From positions 1-64,000 of the forward strand of contig NZ_JAMBOX010000018.1 of assembly GCF_023715785.1 (NCBI RefSeq): DNA of 64,000 bases, read 5' to 3'. The notes beneath the pieces are model-generated. The model searched no databases. It saw only the letters and a program-made list of their open reading frames with translations, and had not been told where the DNA came from. The stretch's first letter is position 1. Each line of letters begins with the position of its first letter. This stretch comes from Neobacillus niacini. Lineage in GTDB: Bacteria > Bacillota > Bacilli > Bacillales > Cytobacillaceae. Below are positions 1-7,565 of this stretch, one piece after another. The position numbers and the translations under genes were made by a program.

Positions 1-54
1 CAAAAATGGATCGAAACCTAGGGGTGGAGTTGGGGCCTTGACAGTTTCGTTCAT
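1..54 (-). CDS. Possible 5' end of an unidentified gene, cut by the window edge
   Basis: An ATG at 52-54 opens a minus-strand frame that stays open for 18 codons to the window edge (it begins MNETVKAPTPP). A GGGAG sequence lies about 9 nt upstream and could be the ribosome site, but it belongs to the palindromic repeat at 57-100. In B. subtilis the genes after rnhB are ylqG and ylqH, so a ylqG-like gene would fit the position. I cannot identify the product from 18 residues, and the frame could be chance. Confidence 0.4.
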   Translation of the reverse strand, partial: MNETVKAPTPPLGFDPFL

Positions 55-56
55 AT

Positions 57-100
57 CAGGAGGCTCCCAGGCACGCCCGCGGAAAGCGAAGTGCCTGGAG
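57..100. repeat. Palindromic intergenic repeat (core CGCTTTCCGCGGGC on minus strand)
   Basis: Arms at 64-74 and 91-100 are inverted copies (CTCCAGGCAC against GTGCCTGGGAG on the minus strand, one bulged G) around a GC-rich loop. From memory, intergenic repeats containing TTCGCTTTCCGCGGGC-like cores and GGAGCCTCC ends are scattered in many copies through Bacillaceae genomes. This copy overlaps the presumed ribosome site of the gene at 1-54. Family membership is recall, not a search. Confidence 0.5.
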
Positions 101-179
101 CGCAAATCAACAGACATATCGAATAGTCTATTTATTAATAGTATTATAACAAATTAACGCGGTGGATTGTTAAAGAAAA

Positions 180-218
180 TAAACAAAATAAAGGCTGTCG
201 AAACTTTCTCGACAGCCT
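180..218 (-). terminator. Intrinsic terminator after rnhB
   Basis: A perfect 10-bp stem (192-201 with 209-218, AGGCTGTCGA arms) with a 7-nt loop is followed on the minus strand by TTTATTTTG. A second small hairpin at 221-236 (ACAGGC/GCCTGT) lies just before it, between the rnhB stop and the main stem. Confidence 0.8.
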
Positions 219-275
219 GAACAGGCTTTCGCCTGTATTATTTTGGAATTGATGCCAAATTTTTATGTATTTTGA

Positions 276-1055
276 TTATAAATCGCCATAAATAAAGTCT
301 TTGACGGGAGCAAATGTTTTTCGGTGATAAGGGGTCACGCCAAAATTCTGAATCGCCTCGATATGCTCTTTTGTTCCATACCCCATATTTTGGTCAAAGC
401 GATATTCAGGGTAGTGCCCGGCAAGCTCCTTCATCCACTCGTCCCTGGCCACCTTGGCCACAATCGAAGCGGCTGCAATTGAGATACTTTTGGCATCGCC
501 TTTGATAATCGATTCCGAAGCAAATGGAAGTTCTAGTTTCATTGCATCAATCAAGACCATATCAGGGTTGTGCCCTAATGAGGCAATCGCCGTTTTCATT
601 GCCTTCTTTGTGGCCTGATAGATATTAAGGTCATCGATTTCCTCGGCATGAATCATCGACACCCCGACTGCGGTTGCCTCAGTTCTAATGATTCCAGCAT
701 ATTCCTGGCGTTTTTTTTCAGATAGCTGTTTTGAGTCGTTCAGTCCCGGCAGATAGAAATCCTCAGGCAAGATCACCGCCGCTGCAACTACCGGACCGGC
801 AAGCGGCCCCCTGCCTACTTCGTCGACCCCAGCAATAGCCTTGAAGCCCTGTAAACGGCAGTTGCGTTCGTATTGTGTCATCTCGAAAAATTTATCTTTT
901 AGCCGCTTTTCCTGCTGTTGTTTTTTCTTCCATCTTGTCAGAATAGTTTGGACACCTTTGCGGTCATCCTTCTCCAATTGTAGAATAAAAGGGTGTGATT
1001 GTTCATCCAATGCTGCCAGCCGTTTTTCAATTTCTGCAATCGCCAATTTTTCCAT
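276..1055 (-). CDS. rnhB: Ribonuclease HII
   Basis: RNase HII cuts the RNA strand of RNA-DNA hybrids and nicks at single ribonucleotides left in DNA. The protein is about 259 aa, close to the 255 aa of B. subtilis. The hallmark IAGVDEVGRGPLAGP lies near residues 74-88, with D78 and E79 as metal ligands, followed by the SIIKGDAKS and LIDAM motifs and the C-terminal YHRKTFAP. The longest frame begins with GTG at 1064, but AAGGTG sits 6 nt before the ATG at 1055, so I place the start there. It follows rbgA across a terminator, which implies its own promoter or read-through. Confidence 0.96.
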   Translation of the reverse strand: MEKLAIAEIEKRLAALDEQSHPFILQLEKDDRKGVQTILTRWKKKQQQEKRLKDKFFEMTQYERNCRLQGFKAIAGVDEVGRGPLAGPVVAAAVILPEDFYLPGLNDSKQLSEKKRQEYAGIIRTEATAVGVSMIHAEEIDDLNIYQATKKAMKTAIASLGHNPDMVLIDAMKLELPFASESIIKGDAKSISIAAASIVAKVARDEWMKELAGHYPEYRFDQNMGYGTKEHIEAIQNFGVTPYHRKTFAPVKDFIYGDL

Positions 1056-1072
1056 GTCATTCACCTTGCCAT

Positions 1073-1107
1073 TTTTTTAAAAAGGAAAGCCCCCCAGTTC
1101 GGAGGGC
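1073..1107 (-). terminator. Intrinsic terminator after rbgA
   Basis: On the minus strand a GCCCTCC/GGGGGGC stem (1089-1107, one G-U pair) is followed by TTTCCTTTTT just downstream of the rbgA stop and directly ahead of the rnhB ribosome site. Confidence 0.75.
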
Positions 1108-1112
1108 GTGTT

Positions 1113-1988
1113 TTATTCCTTATTGTCCATCTCTGTTTGGTAATCTTCCGGTTTTTCAAATGTCAGCGGGCCAAACTTTTCGGTACGGATTTCCCGGATG
1201 ACCAGTTCCGCTACCTTATCGTAATCGACCACGCCTCCGCCCATCAGGCAGCCTCTTAGCGTGCCGATATGGTCGAACAGGGCTACGACATCCTCCGGTA
1301 TTTCAGAAAGCTTGTACCTCTCCTGGAGGCGTTCAGGGTACTCACGTTCCAGAAATCTAAGTGTATAGACAGTCAAATCCTGCAGATTCAATAACGTGTC
1401 CTTAATTGCCCCGGTAATCGCAAGCTTCACTCCGACCTCCTGGTCTTCAAACTTGGGCCAGAGGATCCCCGGTGTATCAAGCAGTTCCAATTCTTTGCCC
1501 ACTTTTATCCACTGTTGGGCTTTTGTCACTCCAGGAGTATTACCTGTTTTGGCAATATTCTTTTTAGCCAGGCGGTTAATCAGCGTTGATTTCCCAGCAT
1601 TCGGAATCCCGACAATCATAGCTCGGATTGCCCTCGGCTTAACGCCTTTGGCTTTTAGCCGGTCAAACTTTTCTTTCAGGATTTCCTGTGAGGCTTTGAC
1701 AATGTCCTTCATCCCCTCGCCAGCCTGGGAATTTACCGCCAAGGCTTTGACACCCTGCCCGGCAAAGAAGGCAATCCATTGCTTTGTTACCTCTTTATCC
1801 GCCATATCCGCCTTATTTAACAATACAAGCCGCGGCTTGTGTTGAATAATTTCGTCAATCATTGGGTTTCTAGAAGAATAGGGGATTCTTGCATCCACCA
1901 ATTCAAAAATAATATCAACTAATTTTAATTTTTCCGTGACCTCTCTGCGAGCCTTGGCCATGTGGCCAGGAAACCATTGAATCGTCAA
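1113..1988 (-). CDS. rbgA: Ribosome biogenesis GTPase RbgA (YlqF)
   Basis: RbgA is a circularly permuted GTPase needed for late 50S assembly. In a 291-aa protein the G4 motif NKAD (58-61) precedes G1 GIPNAGKST (127-135) and G3 DTPG (171-174), which is the permuted order. The frame opens at a GTG (1997), but AAGGAGG stands about 8 nt before a TTG at 1988. Starting there gives [17 protein letters not shown], matching the N-terminus I recall for B. subtilis RbgA, so I use the TTG. It lies between lepB and rnhB; a terminator follows. Confidence 0.95.
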   Translation of the reverse strand: MTIQWFPGHMAKARREVTEKLKLVDIIFELVDARIPYSSRNPMIDEIIQHKPRLVLLNKADMADKEVTKQWIAFFAGQGVKALAVNSQAGEGMKDIVKASQEILKEKFDRLKAKGVKPRAIRAMIVGIPNAGKSTLINRLAKKNIAKTGNTPGVTKAQQWIKVGKELELLDTPGILWPKFEDQEVGVKLAITGAIKDTLLNLQDLTVYTLRFLEREYPERLQERYKLSEIPEDVVALFDHIGTLRGCLMGGGVVDYDKVAELVIREIRTEKFGPLTFEKPEDYQTEMDNKE

Positions 1989-2021
1989 AGCTGCCACCTC
2001 CTTTTAAAGCTTAAACACATT

Positions 2022-2582
2022 TTATTTAGAAGTGACGATGTGAGCATCCTTTATTGGCCAATAAACAATGCTGGTATTGCCAATTACCTTTTCCATTGGA
2101 ATGGACCCAATATGCCTAGAGTCTTTGCTAAAGCGGCGATTGTCACCCATCACAAATAATTCTCCTTCAGGAACCGTCATTTGACCGACTGGTGTTTCTT
2201 CCAATGTGAAATTGTCTGTTAAAGGCCCATCCTGCGCCTGCTTTTTGTATTCCTCTAAATAGGGCTCTTCATATGCTTTACCATTTACATACAAAATATC
2301 ATCTTTATACTCAATTTTATCACCCGGAAGCCCGATAACGCGCTTAATATAATCTTTTTGCTCGGGTGCGTGAAACACGATAATATCAAACCGTTTTGGT
2401 TCGCCAATCTTATAGCTGAACTTATTGACAATCATTCGGTCCTGATCTTTTAAAGTAGGCATCATCGACAATCCGTCGACCACTATCGGCGCAAATAAGA
2501 AATAGCGGATGATCGCCGCAAGGGCGACAGCAATTAACAGCGCTTTTGTCCATTCCCAAAATTCATTTTTCTTTTTAGCCAT
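2022..2582 (-). CDS. lepB: Type I signal peptidase
   Basis: This membrane serine protease removes signal peptides from exported proteins on the outer face of the cytoplasmic membrane. A single N-terminal membrane segment (about 12-30) is followed by the catalytic Ser39 in DGLSMMPTL and the general-base Lys80 in YIKRVIGLPGD; the box MGDNRRFSKDSR is also present. With the ATG at 2582 the protein is 186 aa. The longer frame adds eight residues but has no better ribosome site; GGTGGGG lies shortly before the 2582 ATG. lepB between rplS and rbgA is absent in B. subtilis 168 but, from memory, found in other bacilli. It resembles the SipS/SipT group. Confidence 0.93.
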   Translation of the reverse strand: MAKKKNEFWEWTKALLIAVALAAIIRYFLFAPIVVDGLSMMPTLKDQDRMIVNKFSYKIGEPKRFDIIVFHAPEQKDYIKRVIGLPGDKIEYKDDILYVNGKAYEEPYLEEYKKQAQDGPLTDNFTLEETPVGQMTVPEGELFVMGDNRRFSKDSRHIGSIPMEKVIGNTSIVYWPIKDAHIVTSK

Positions 2583-2747
2583 TCCAAGTCCCCACCAATC
2601 CTGCAAAAAAATCTTTGATAATGTCTATTTTACATAAATTAAACATATTAAACACGATGGGAGTGTGATTTTTAATCAAACTTAAAAAATAGTTTACAAA
2701 AATCAGGCTTACCAACCCGTTTTTACTAATGAATCGTCTGTTATGTA

Positions 2748-2775
2748 TGAAAAAAGAGCTTGCCAAGCAAGCTCT
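2748..2775 (-). terminator. Intrinsic terminator after rplS
   Basis: A perfect 9-bp stem (AGAGCTTGC arms at 2755-2763 and 2767-2775) with a 3-nt loop is followed on the minus strand by six T residues. It lies immediately downstream of rplS and separates it from lepB. The AT-rich 2583-2745 segment upstream of lepB presumably carries a promoter, but I could not choose one with confidence. Confidence 0.9.
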
Positions 2776-2786
2776 TTTTTTTCATA

Positions 2787-3131
2787 TTAGCGGATTTCTT
2801 TAATACGAGCTTTCTTACCACGAAGTTCACGCAAGTAGTAAAGCTTCGCACGGCGAACTTTACCGCGGCGAATTACTTCAAGATTCGCAATTTTTGGTGT
2901 GTGTACTGGGAATGTACGCTCAACGCCAACTCCGTAAGAAATTTTACGGACTGTGAATGTTTCGCTGATACCACCACCACGACGCTTAATCACAACACCT
3001 TCAAATAACTGAATACGCTCACGAGTACCCTCAACAACCTTAACGTGTACACGTACAGTGTCACCAGGGCGGAACGAAGGAAGGTCAGAACGAAGTTGTT
3101 CTTTAGTGATTTCTTCAATTAATTTATGCAT
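2787..3131 (-). CDS. rplS: 50S ribosomal protein L19
   Basis: L19 sits at the 30S-50S interface. The 114-aa sequence carries the conserved [28 protein letters not shown] and [13 protein letters not shown] blocks and ends [17 protein letters not shown] stands 9 nt before the ATG at 3131, so the three extra codons in the longest frame are not used. It is preceded by its own promoter and an L19 leader-like hairpin and followed by a strong terminator, so it can be transcribed alone even though trmD lies just upstream. Confidence 0.97.
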   Translation of the reverse strand: MHKLIEEITKEQLRSDLPSFRPGDTVRVHVKVVEGTRERIQLFEGVVIKRRGGGISETFTVRKISYGVGVERTFPVHTPKIANLEVIRRGKVRRAKLYYLRELRGKKARIKEIR

Positions 3132-3152
3132 CGTTTTCAACTCCTTCCAACA

Positions 3153-3197
3153 GATGCTCTTGCAAAACGAATATCAAGAAAATTGCAGCGGAACATC
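3153..3197 (-). ncRNA. L19 ribosomal protein leader (5' UTR element of rplS)
   Basis: On the minus strand GATGTTC and GAGCATC pair as a 7-bp outer stem (one G-U pair), then TGCAA/TTGCA form a 5-bp inner stem across an internal loop, with an AU-rich apex. The element lies between the predicted rplS promoter and its ribosome site. A short two-stem L19 leader upstream of rplS is described for low-GC Gram-positives (Rfam L19_leader), where L19 is thought to control its own synthesis. The stems are seen directly; family assignment rests on position and shape. Confidence 0.6.
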
Positions 3198-3242
3198 GTT
3201 ATCAGACCCAAAACTGTTATTTCAGTTCAAGTCACAAGAAGT

Positions 3243-3271
3243 ATCATACCACATTTGCCATGCTGCCGCAA
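3243..3271 (-). promoter_or_regulatory. Sigma-A-type promoter of rplS
   Basis: On the minus strand TTGCGG (3266-3271) and TATGAT (3243-3248) are separated by 17 bp, placing the start of transcription just ahead of the L19 leader hairpin. Confidence 0.6.
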
Positions 3272-3273
3272 TA

Positions 3274-4017
3274 CTACTGTGACTCTTTTTTTATTTCCTC
3301 CAGCCATTTTTTCTGCTGTGATGTAAGGTCAATTTTATCCAACAGGTCCGGCCTTCTTACAAGCGTCCGTCGTAATGCCTCTTTATTGCGCCATTCCTCG
3401 ATTAATTTATGGTTCCCTGACATCAGTACGTCCGGCACCTTCATGCCGCGAAAATCCGCCGGCCGTGTATAATGCGGATGTTCTAGTAGTCCTGTACTGA
3501 AGGAATCCTTCATATGAGATTCCTGATTCCCCAACACTTCAGGAAGCAGGCGGACCACACTGTCAACGACCACCATGGCGCCAAGTTCGCCGCCGGTCAG
3601 GACGTAATCGCCAATCGAAATTTCATCGGTAACAATATGCTCTCTAATCCTTTCGTCATAGCCTTCATAATGGCCGCAAATAAAAATCAGATGGTCTTCC
3701 TTGGCTAATTCTTCGGCTTTTCTTTGGTCAAACCGCTCTCCCTGGGGACAAAGAAGAATGACTTTCGGATTTTTATTCCCGGCTTGCTCCCGAAGCGATG
3801 CCACCGCATCAAAGATTGGCTGTGGCTTTAACACCATGCCCGCTCCGCCGCCATACGGGTAATCATCAACGGTTGCATGTTTGTTGTCAGCAAAATCGCG
3901 AAAATTAACGACGTTGTAGTGCACAGCGGATTTTTCGGCACCCTTGGCCAAGATTGAAGAGCCCAGCACGCCGGCAAACATCTCCGGAAATAGCGTAAGA
4001 ATATCGATTTGCATCAT
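3274..4017 (-). CDS. trmD: tRNA (guanine-N1-)-methyltransferase
   Basis: TrmD makes m1G37 in tRNAs that read codons starting with C and for proline, preventing frameshifting, with S-adenosylmethionine held in a trefoil knot. The 247-aa protein shows [13 protein letters not shown] at the N-terminus, [22 protein letters not shown] and [13 protein letters not shown]. Its ATG (4017) overlaps the rimM stop as ATGA, so translation is probably coupled. A second ATG directly follows and could also serve. Confidence 0.97.
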   Translation of the reverse strand: MMQIDILTLFPEMFAGVLGSSILAKGAEKSAVHYNVVNFRDFADNKHATVDDYPYGGGAGMVLKPQPIFDAVASLREQAGNKNPKVILLCPQGERFDQRKAEELAKEDHLIFICGHYEGYDERIREHIVTDEISIGDYVLTGGELGAMVVVDSVVRLLPEVLGNQESHMKDSFSTGLLEHPHYTRPADFRGMKVPDVLMSGNHKLIEEWRNKEALRRTLVRRPDLLDKIDLTSQQKKWLEEIKKESQ

Positions 4018-4532
4018 GACAAGAGCCCTTCCATCGGCTCAATTAACACGACTTTTTCCTTTACATCTACCTTTTTCACAACGTCTTGGATATAAGGGAT
4101 CAGAATTTCCTTCCCACCCTTTCCCTTCACTACCCACACATCGTTGGCACCCGGGGACAGGATATCGGTAATTTTGCCTAATTCTTCCCCTTTTGTTGTT
4201 GCTACTAGGCAGCCGATTATTTCATGGTAATAAAATTCATCTTCCTCAAGTTCAGTCAATTGAGACTGGGGCACCTTCAGTATCCCGTCCCGAAATTTTT
4301 CGACCAAATTAATATTTTCGTATCCTTCAAACATAAGCAAGTCAAAATTTTTATGGGTACGGTGGCCTTTCACTGTTAATTCGAGTGGTTCGTCAGCTTT
4401 AGGGAGAAACAGGTACAATTTATTCCCGGCTTTATATCTCTGGTCAGGAAAATCTGTCCGTGAGATCACCCGAACTTCTCCTCCTATGCCATGGGTATTG
4501 ACAATTTTTCCGACATTAAACCATTTTTCCAT
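4014..4532 (-). CDS. rimM: Ribosome maturation factor RimM
   Basis: RimM assists maturation of the 30S head and binds S19. The 172-aa protein opens with [19 protein letters not shown], typical of the RimM N-domain, and ends in a PRC-barrel with [18 protein letters not shown] and the closing EPMEGLL. AGAAGGTG precedes the ATG. It lies between ylqD and trmD in the usual Bacillus order. Confidence 0.96.
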   Translation of the reverse strand: MEKWFNVGKIVNTHGIGGEVRVISRTDFPDQRYKAGNKLYLFLPKADEPLELTVKGHRTHKNFDLLMFEGYENINLVEKFRDGILKVPQSQLTELEEDEFYYHEIIGCLVATTKGEELGKITDILSPGANDVWVVKGKGGKEILIPYIQDVVKKVDVKEKVVLIEPMEGLLS

Positions 4533-4543
4533 CGTTTCACCTT

Positions 4544-4927
4544 CTATCTAATTTCCTCTATTTTGCCATCTTTAATAATGATCGTGGAAGTTTGCGATGG
4601 GTTCCAGGCATCTCCCACATTCACTTCAACCAAGGCTTGCATTTCCTTTTCTTTTAATTCACTGCCTATCGGTAGGATATGTAATTGTTCGATTTGAAAC
4701 TCAAGCAGCTTTATTTTTTCCCGGCGCATTTGAATTTCTTTTTCAAAATGGCTTTTTAGCGCTGCCTGGGAAAAGGTTTTCGACTTTTCCAAGCGTTTTA
4801 ATTCAAACTGGAGCTGGTCGGATTCCTTTTGATATTGAAGCTTCCGGTCATGGAATTGCGTAAACAGATGCTGCTTGCTATTTTCCGTTAAAATTTGTTT
4901 CACCACAACAGTCTGAATCAGCTGCAT
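4544..4927 (-). CDS. ylqD: YlqD family protein, function unknown
   Basis: The 127-aa protein matches Bacillus YlqD in length, position and ends ([11 protein letters not shown] at the start). The middle, about residues 30-85, is a charged heptad-like helix expected to form a coiled coil. The last 40 residues look like a small beta domain ([11 protein letters not shown]). AAGGAG precedes the ATG. It is first in ylqD-rimM-trmD and lies after the khpA terminator. A structure exists for the B. subtilis protein, but I know of no assigned role. Confidence 0.85.
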   Translation of the reverse strand: MQLIQTVVVKQILTENSKQHLFTQFHDRKLQYQKESDQLQFELKRLEKSKTFSQAALKSHFEKEIQMRREKIKLLEFQIEQLHILPIGSELKEKEMQALVEVNVGDAWNPSQTSTIIIKDGKIEEIR

Positions 4928-4966
4928 GTCATTGTCTCCTTTTTAGAGTTTTGCTTTCTGATAGCA

Positions 4967-4996
4967 AAAAAGGGAGGTTCAAAATCCCCTCCCTTT
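4967..4996 (-). terminator. Intrinsic terminator after khpA
   Basis: An 8-bp stem (AAGGGAGG at 4971-4978 with its complement at 4989-4996) is followed on the minus strand by a T run. It separates rpsP-khpA from ylqD-rimM-trmD. Confidence 0.8.
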
Positions 4997-5013
4997 ACTC
5001 TAGATGCAAAAAG

Positions 5014-5244
5014 CTATTCACCAATTTCCAAGAAAATTTTCTTATGTTGTGATGATCCTGCTGCGTAAACAACAGTCCTGATGGCCTTTGCAACACGCCC
5101 TTGTTTGCCGATCACCTTGCCAATATCCGTTTTATTCACCGTCAAATGGTAGGTAATTCGTGATTCTTCCTCGAATGATTCCACGAGGACATCCTCAGGA
5201 AAATCAACAAGTGGCTTAACAATCGTTTCAATTAGCTGTTTCAT
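5014..5244 (-). CDS. khpA: KH-domain RNA-binding protein KhpA (YlqC)
   Basis: The 76-aa protein is a single KH domain with the GKVIGKQGR loop (about residues 42-50). In Gram-positives KhpA works with KhpB/Jag as an RNA-binding pair linked to cell-division and envelope control. No clear SD precedes the ATG; it begins 14 nt behind the rpsP stop, so coupling to rpsP translation is likely. A terminator follows. Confidence 0.93.
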   Translation of the reverse strand: MKQLIETIVKPLVDFPEDVLVESFEEESRITYHLTVNKTDIGKVIGKQGRVAKAIRTVVYAAGSSQHKKIFLEIGE

Positions 5245-5258
5245 CGTAGGTTACACGA

Positions 5259-5599
<341 letters not shown>

Positions 5600-5729
5600 G
5601 TGTTTTTTCTTTACAGGCCTGCTTCGCTGAATTTTCATCCCTGCAGGCATGCGACGAGCTGAACAATACTCCCTGAATAGGCTTTAGCGCAGGAGCAGGT
5701 AGTACCATTATCCCCAAATATTACCAAGT

Positions 5730-7082
5730 TTAAAAAGGCTTGAATGGGAATTTAAACCCGCCTTTTTTCTTGGCCTTTTGCTGCATGCCGGTCATTTGCT
5801 TCATCATTTTCTTCATGTCCTCAAACTGCTTTAACAGACGGTTTACTTCGGCTACAGTGCGGCCGCTGCCTTTGGCAATCCTACGCTTGCGGCTTGAGTT
5901 CATGATTTCCGGCTGAATCTTTTCTTCTTTTGTCATCGATCTGATGATGGCTTCAACATGGGCGATTTGCTTTTCATCAATTTGAATATTGTTCAAGCCC
6001 TTAATTTTATTGGCACCCGGCATCATTTTCAATAACTCGTCAAGTGGACCAAGATTGCGGACCTGGCCAAGCTGGTCTAGAAAATCGTCCAGGGTAAACG
6101 ATGCTGTCCGCATTTTCTTTTCCAATTCTTTTGCCTTTTCCTCGTCAATATTGGCCTGTGCTTTTTCAATTAATGTCAGCACATCTCCCATGCCGAGAAT
6201 TCTGGAGGCCATTCGTTCCGGGTGAAATGGCTCAAGCGCATCCATTTTTTCGCCCATTCCGATAAATTTGATAGGTGTCTGGGTAACGGACCGAATCGAC
6301 AGCGCTGCTCCGCCTCGGGTATCGCCGTCAAGTTTTGTCAGGACCACCCCGGTTAACCCAAGCTGTTCATTAAAGCTTTGCGCGACATTGACGGCATCCT
6401 GACCGGTCATTGCATCCACGACAAGGAAAATTTCATCAGGCTTGGTCAGTTCCTTGATATCCTTCAGCTCGTTCATCAAGGCTTCATCAACATGAAGACG
6501 GCCGGCGGTATCAATCAGGACATAATCATGATGTTCTTCCTTTGCTTTGGCGATTGCCTGCCTGGCAATCTCCACCGGACTAACCTGGTCACCTAGAGAA
6601 AATACCGGCATTCCCAGCTGCTTACCGAGTGTTTCTAGCTGCTTGATGGCAGCAGGACGATAAATATCGGCAGCAACGAGCATTGGTTTTCGGTTATACT
6701 TCTTCCGGAGCAGATTTGCCAACTTTCCGGAAGTTGTTGTTTTACCGGCACCTTGCAAACCAACCATCATGATGACGGTTGGCGGGCGATTTGAAACGGC
6801 AATTTTGCTTTGCTCACCGCCCATTAGCTCCGTTAACTCTTCGTTAACAATTTTGATGATCTGCTGGCCGGGTGTTAAACTTTTTAAAACCTCTTGCCCT
6901 ACCGAACGTTCACTGACCTTTTTGACAAAGTCTTTGACGACCTTGAAGTTGACGTCCGCTTCGAGCAACGCTAAACGGACTTCACGCATCATTTCTTTTA
7001 CATCCGCCTCAGAGACTTTTCCTTTGCCGCGGATTTTCTGAATCGTATTCTGCAGTCGGTCGGCCAATCCTTCAAATGCCAT
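5730..7082 (-). CDS. ffh: Signal recognition particle GTPase Ffh (SRP54)
   Basis: Ffh binds signal sequences on the ribosome together with scRNA and delivers the complex to FtsY. Of 450 aa, residues 1-85 form the N helical domain. The G domain carries GLQGAGKT (108-115), DTAGR and TKLDGDTRGG. The C-terminal M domain (about 300-435) is methionine-rich (KMMPGAN, MKKMMKQMTGMQ) with the RNA-binding SSRKRRIAKGSG segment, and the tail is basic. AGGAGG precedes the ATG. It is co-transcribed with ylxM 12 nt upstream. Confidence 0.98.
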   Translation of the reverse strand: MAFEGLADRLQNTIQKIRGKGKVSEADVKEMMREVRLALLEADVNFKVVKDFVKKVSERSVGQEVLKSLTPGQQIIKIVNEELTELMGGEQSKIAVSNRPPTVIMMVGLQGAGKTTTSGKLANLLRKKYNRKPMLVAADIYRPAAIKQLETLGKQLGMPVFSLGDQVSPVEIARQAIAKAKEEHHDYVLIDTAGRLHVDEALMNELKDIKELTKPDEIFLVVDAMTGQDAVNVAQSFNEQLGLTGVVLTKLDGDTRGGAALSIRSVTQTPIKFIGMGEKMDALEPFHPERMASRILGMGDVLTLIEKAQANIDEEKAKELEKKMRTASFTLDDFLDQLGQVRNLGPLDELLKMMPGANKIKGLNNIQIDEKQIAHVEAIIRSMTKEEKIQPEIMNSSRKRRIAKGSGRTVAEVNRLLKQFEDMKKMMKQMTGMQQKAKKKGGFKFPFKPF

Positions 7083-7094
7083 TCATGCCGCCTC

Positions 7095-7427
7095 CTAATC
7101 CAAATTTTCAAGTTCGGCAACGAGTTCAAGTATTGCCTGTTTTGAGGGAGTCTCCTCACTCAGTAAATCCTTAAAATCTCGCAAAAGCCGGGAACGCTGT
7201 TGAAATTTTTGAAATAATAATAGCTTTTCCTCATATTCCTCGAGCATTGCCTCTGTCCTTTTTATATTATCATAAACCGCCTGGCGGCTGACATCATACT
7301 CTTCGGCAATTTCACCAAGGGAGTAGTCATCCAAATAATAGAGAGACATATAGCTTTGCTGCTTTGGGGTCAATAACGAATGATAAAAATCATATAAATA
7401 GTTCATTCGCGTTGTCTTTTCTAACAT
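7095..7427 (-). CDS. ylxM: YlxM, SRP-associated helix-turn-helix protein
   Basis: The 110-aa protein has a sigma-70 region 4-like helix-turn-helix ([23 protein letters not shown], about residues 36-58). In streptococci YlxM contacts Ffh/scRNA and modulates SRP GTPase activity. The ATG at 7427 gives [11 protein letters not shown], matching B. subtilis [16 protein letters not shown] at 7430 directly before it is slightly closer to GAGGAGGGG and could be used instead. In B. subtilis ftsY lies just upstream; here eight foreign-looking genes intervene, and ylxM has its own promoter. Confidence 0.93.
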   Translation of the reverse strand: MLEKTTRMNYLYDFYHSLLTPKQQSYMSLYYLDDYSLGEIAEEYDVSRQAVYDNIKRTEAMLEEYEEKLLLFQKFQQRSRLLRDFKDLLSEETPSKQAILELVAELENLD

Positions 7428-7474
7428 CAATTGGCACCCCTCCTCATTTGTTAAGGAAAAAGCCTTTACATTGT

Positions 7475-7503
7475 AGTTTACACAGTCCCATACAGGCTGT
7501 CAA
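7475..7503 (-). promoter_or_regulatory. Sigma-A-type promoter of ylxM-ffh
   Basis: On the minus strand a consensus TTGACA (7498-7503) lies 17 bp from TAAACT (7475-7480), in the gap between the last gene of the insert and ylxM. This lets the SRP genes be transcribed independently of the 12-kb insert. A weak hairpin (AGCTGG/CCAGCT arms) lies between the insert's last stop and this promoter, without a strong T run. Confidence 0.75.
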
Positions 7504-7565
7504 GAAAATATCTTTACAGCTGGTTTTCCTGGCCCTTTATCCTCCAGCTTGCTGCGATTCCTATC

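Noticed and set aside
2575-2766. A 63-codon frame upstream of lepB
   Set aside because: It overlaps lepB out of frame, lies in AT-rich promoter-like sequence and has no ribosome site.
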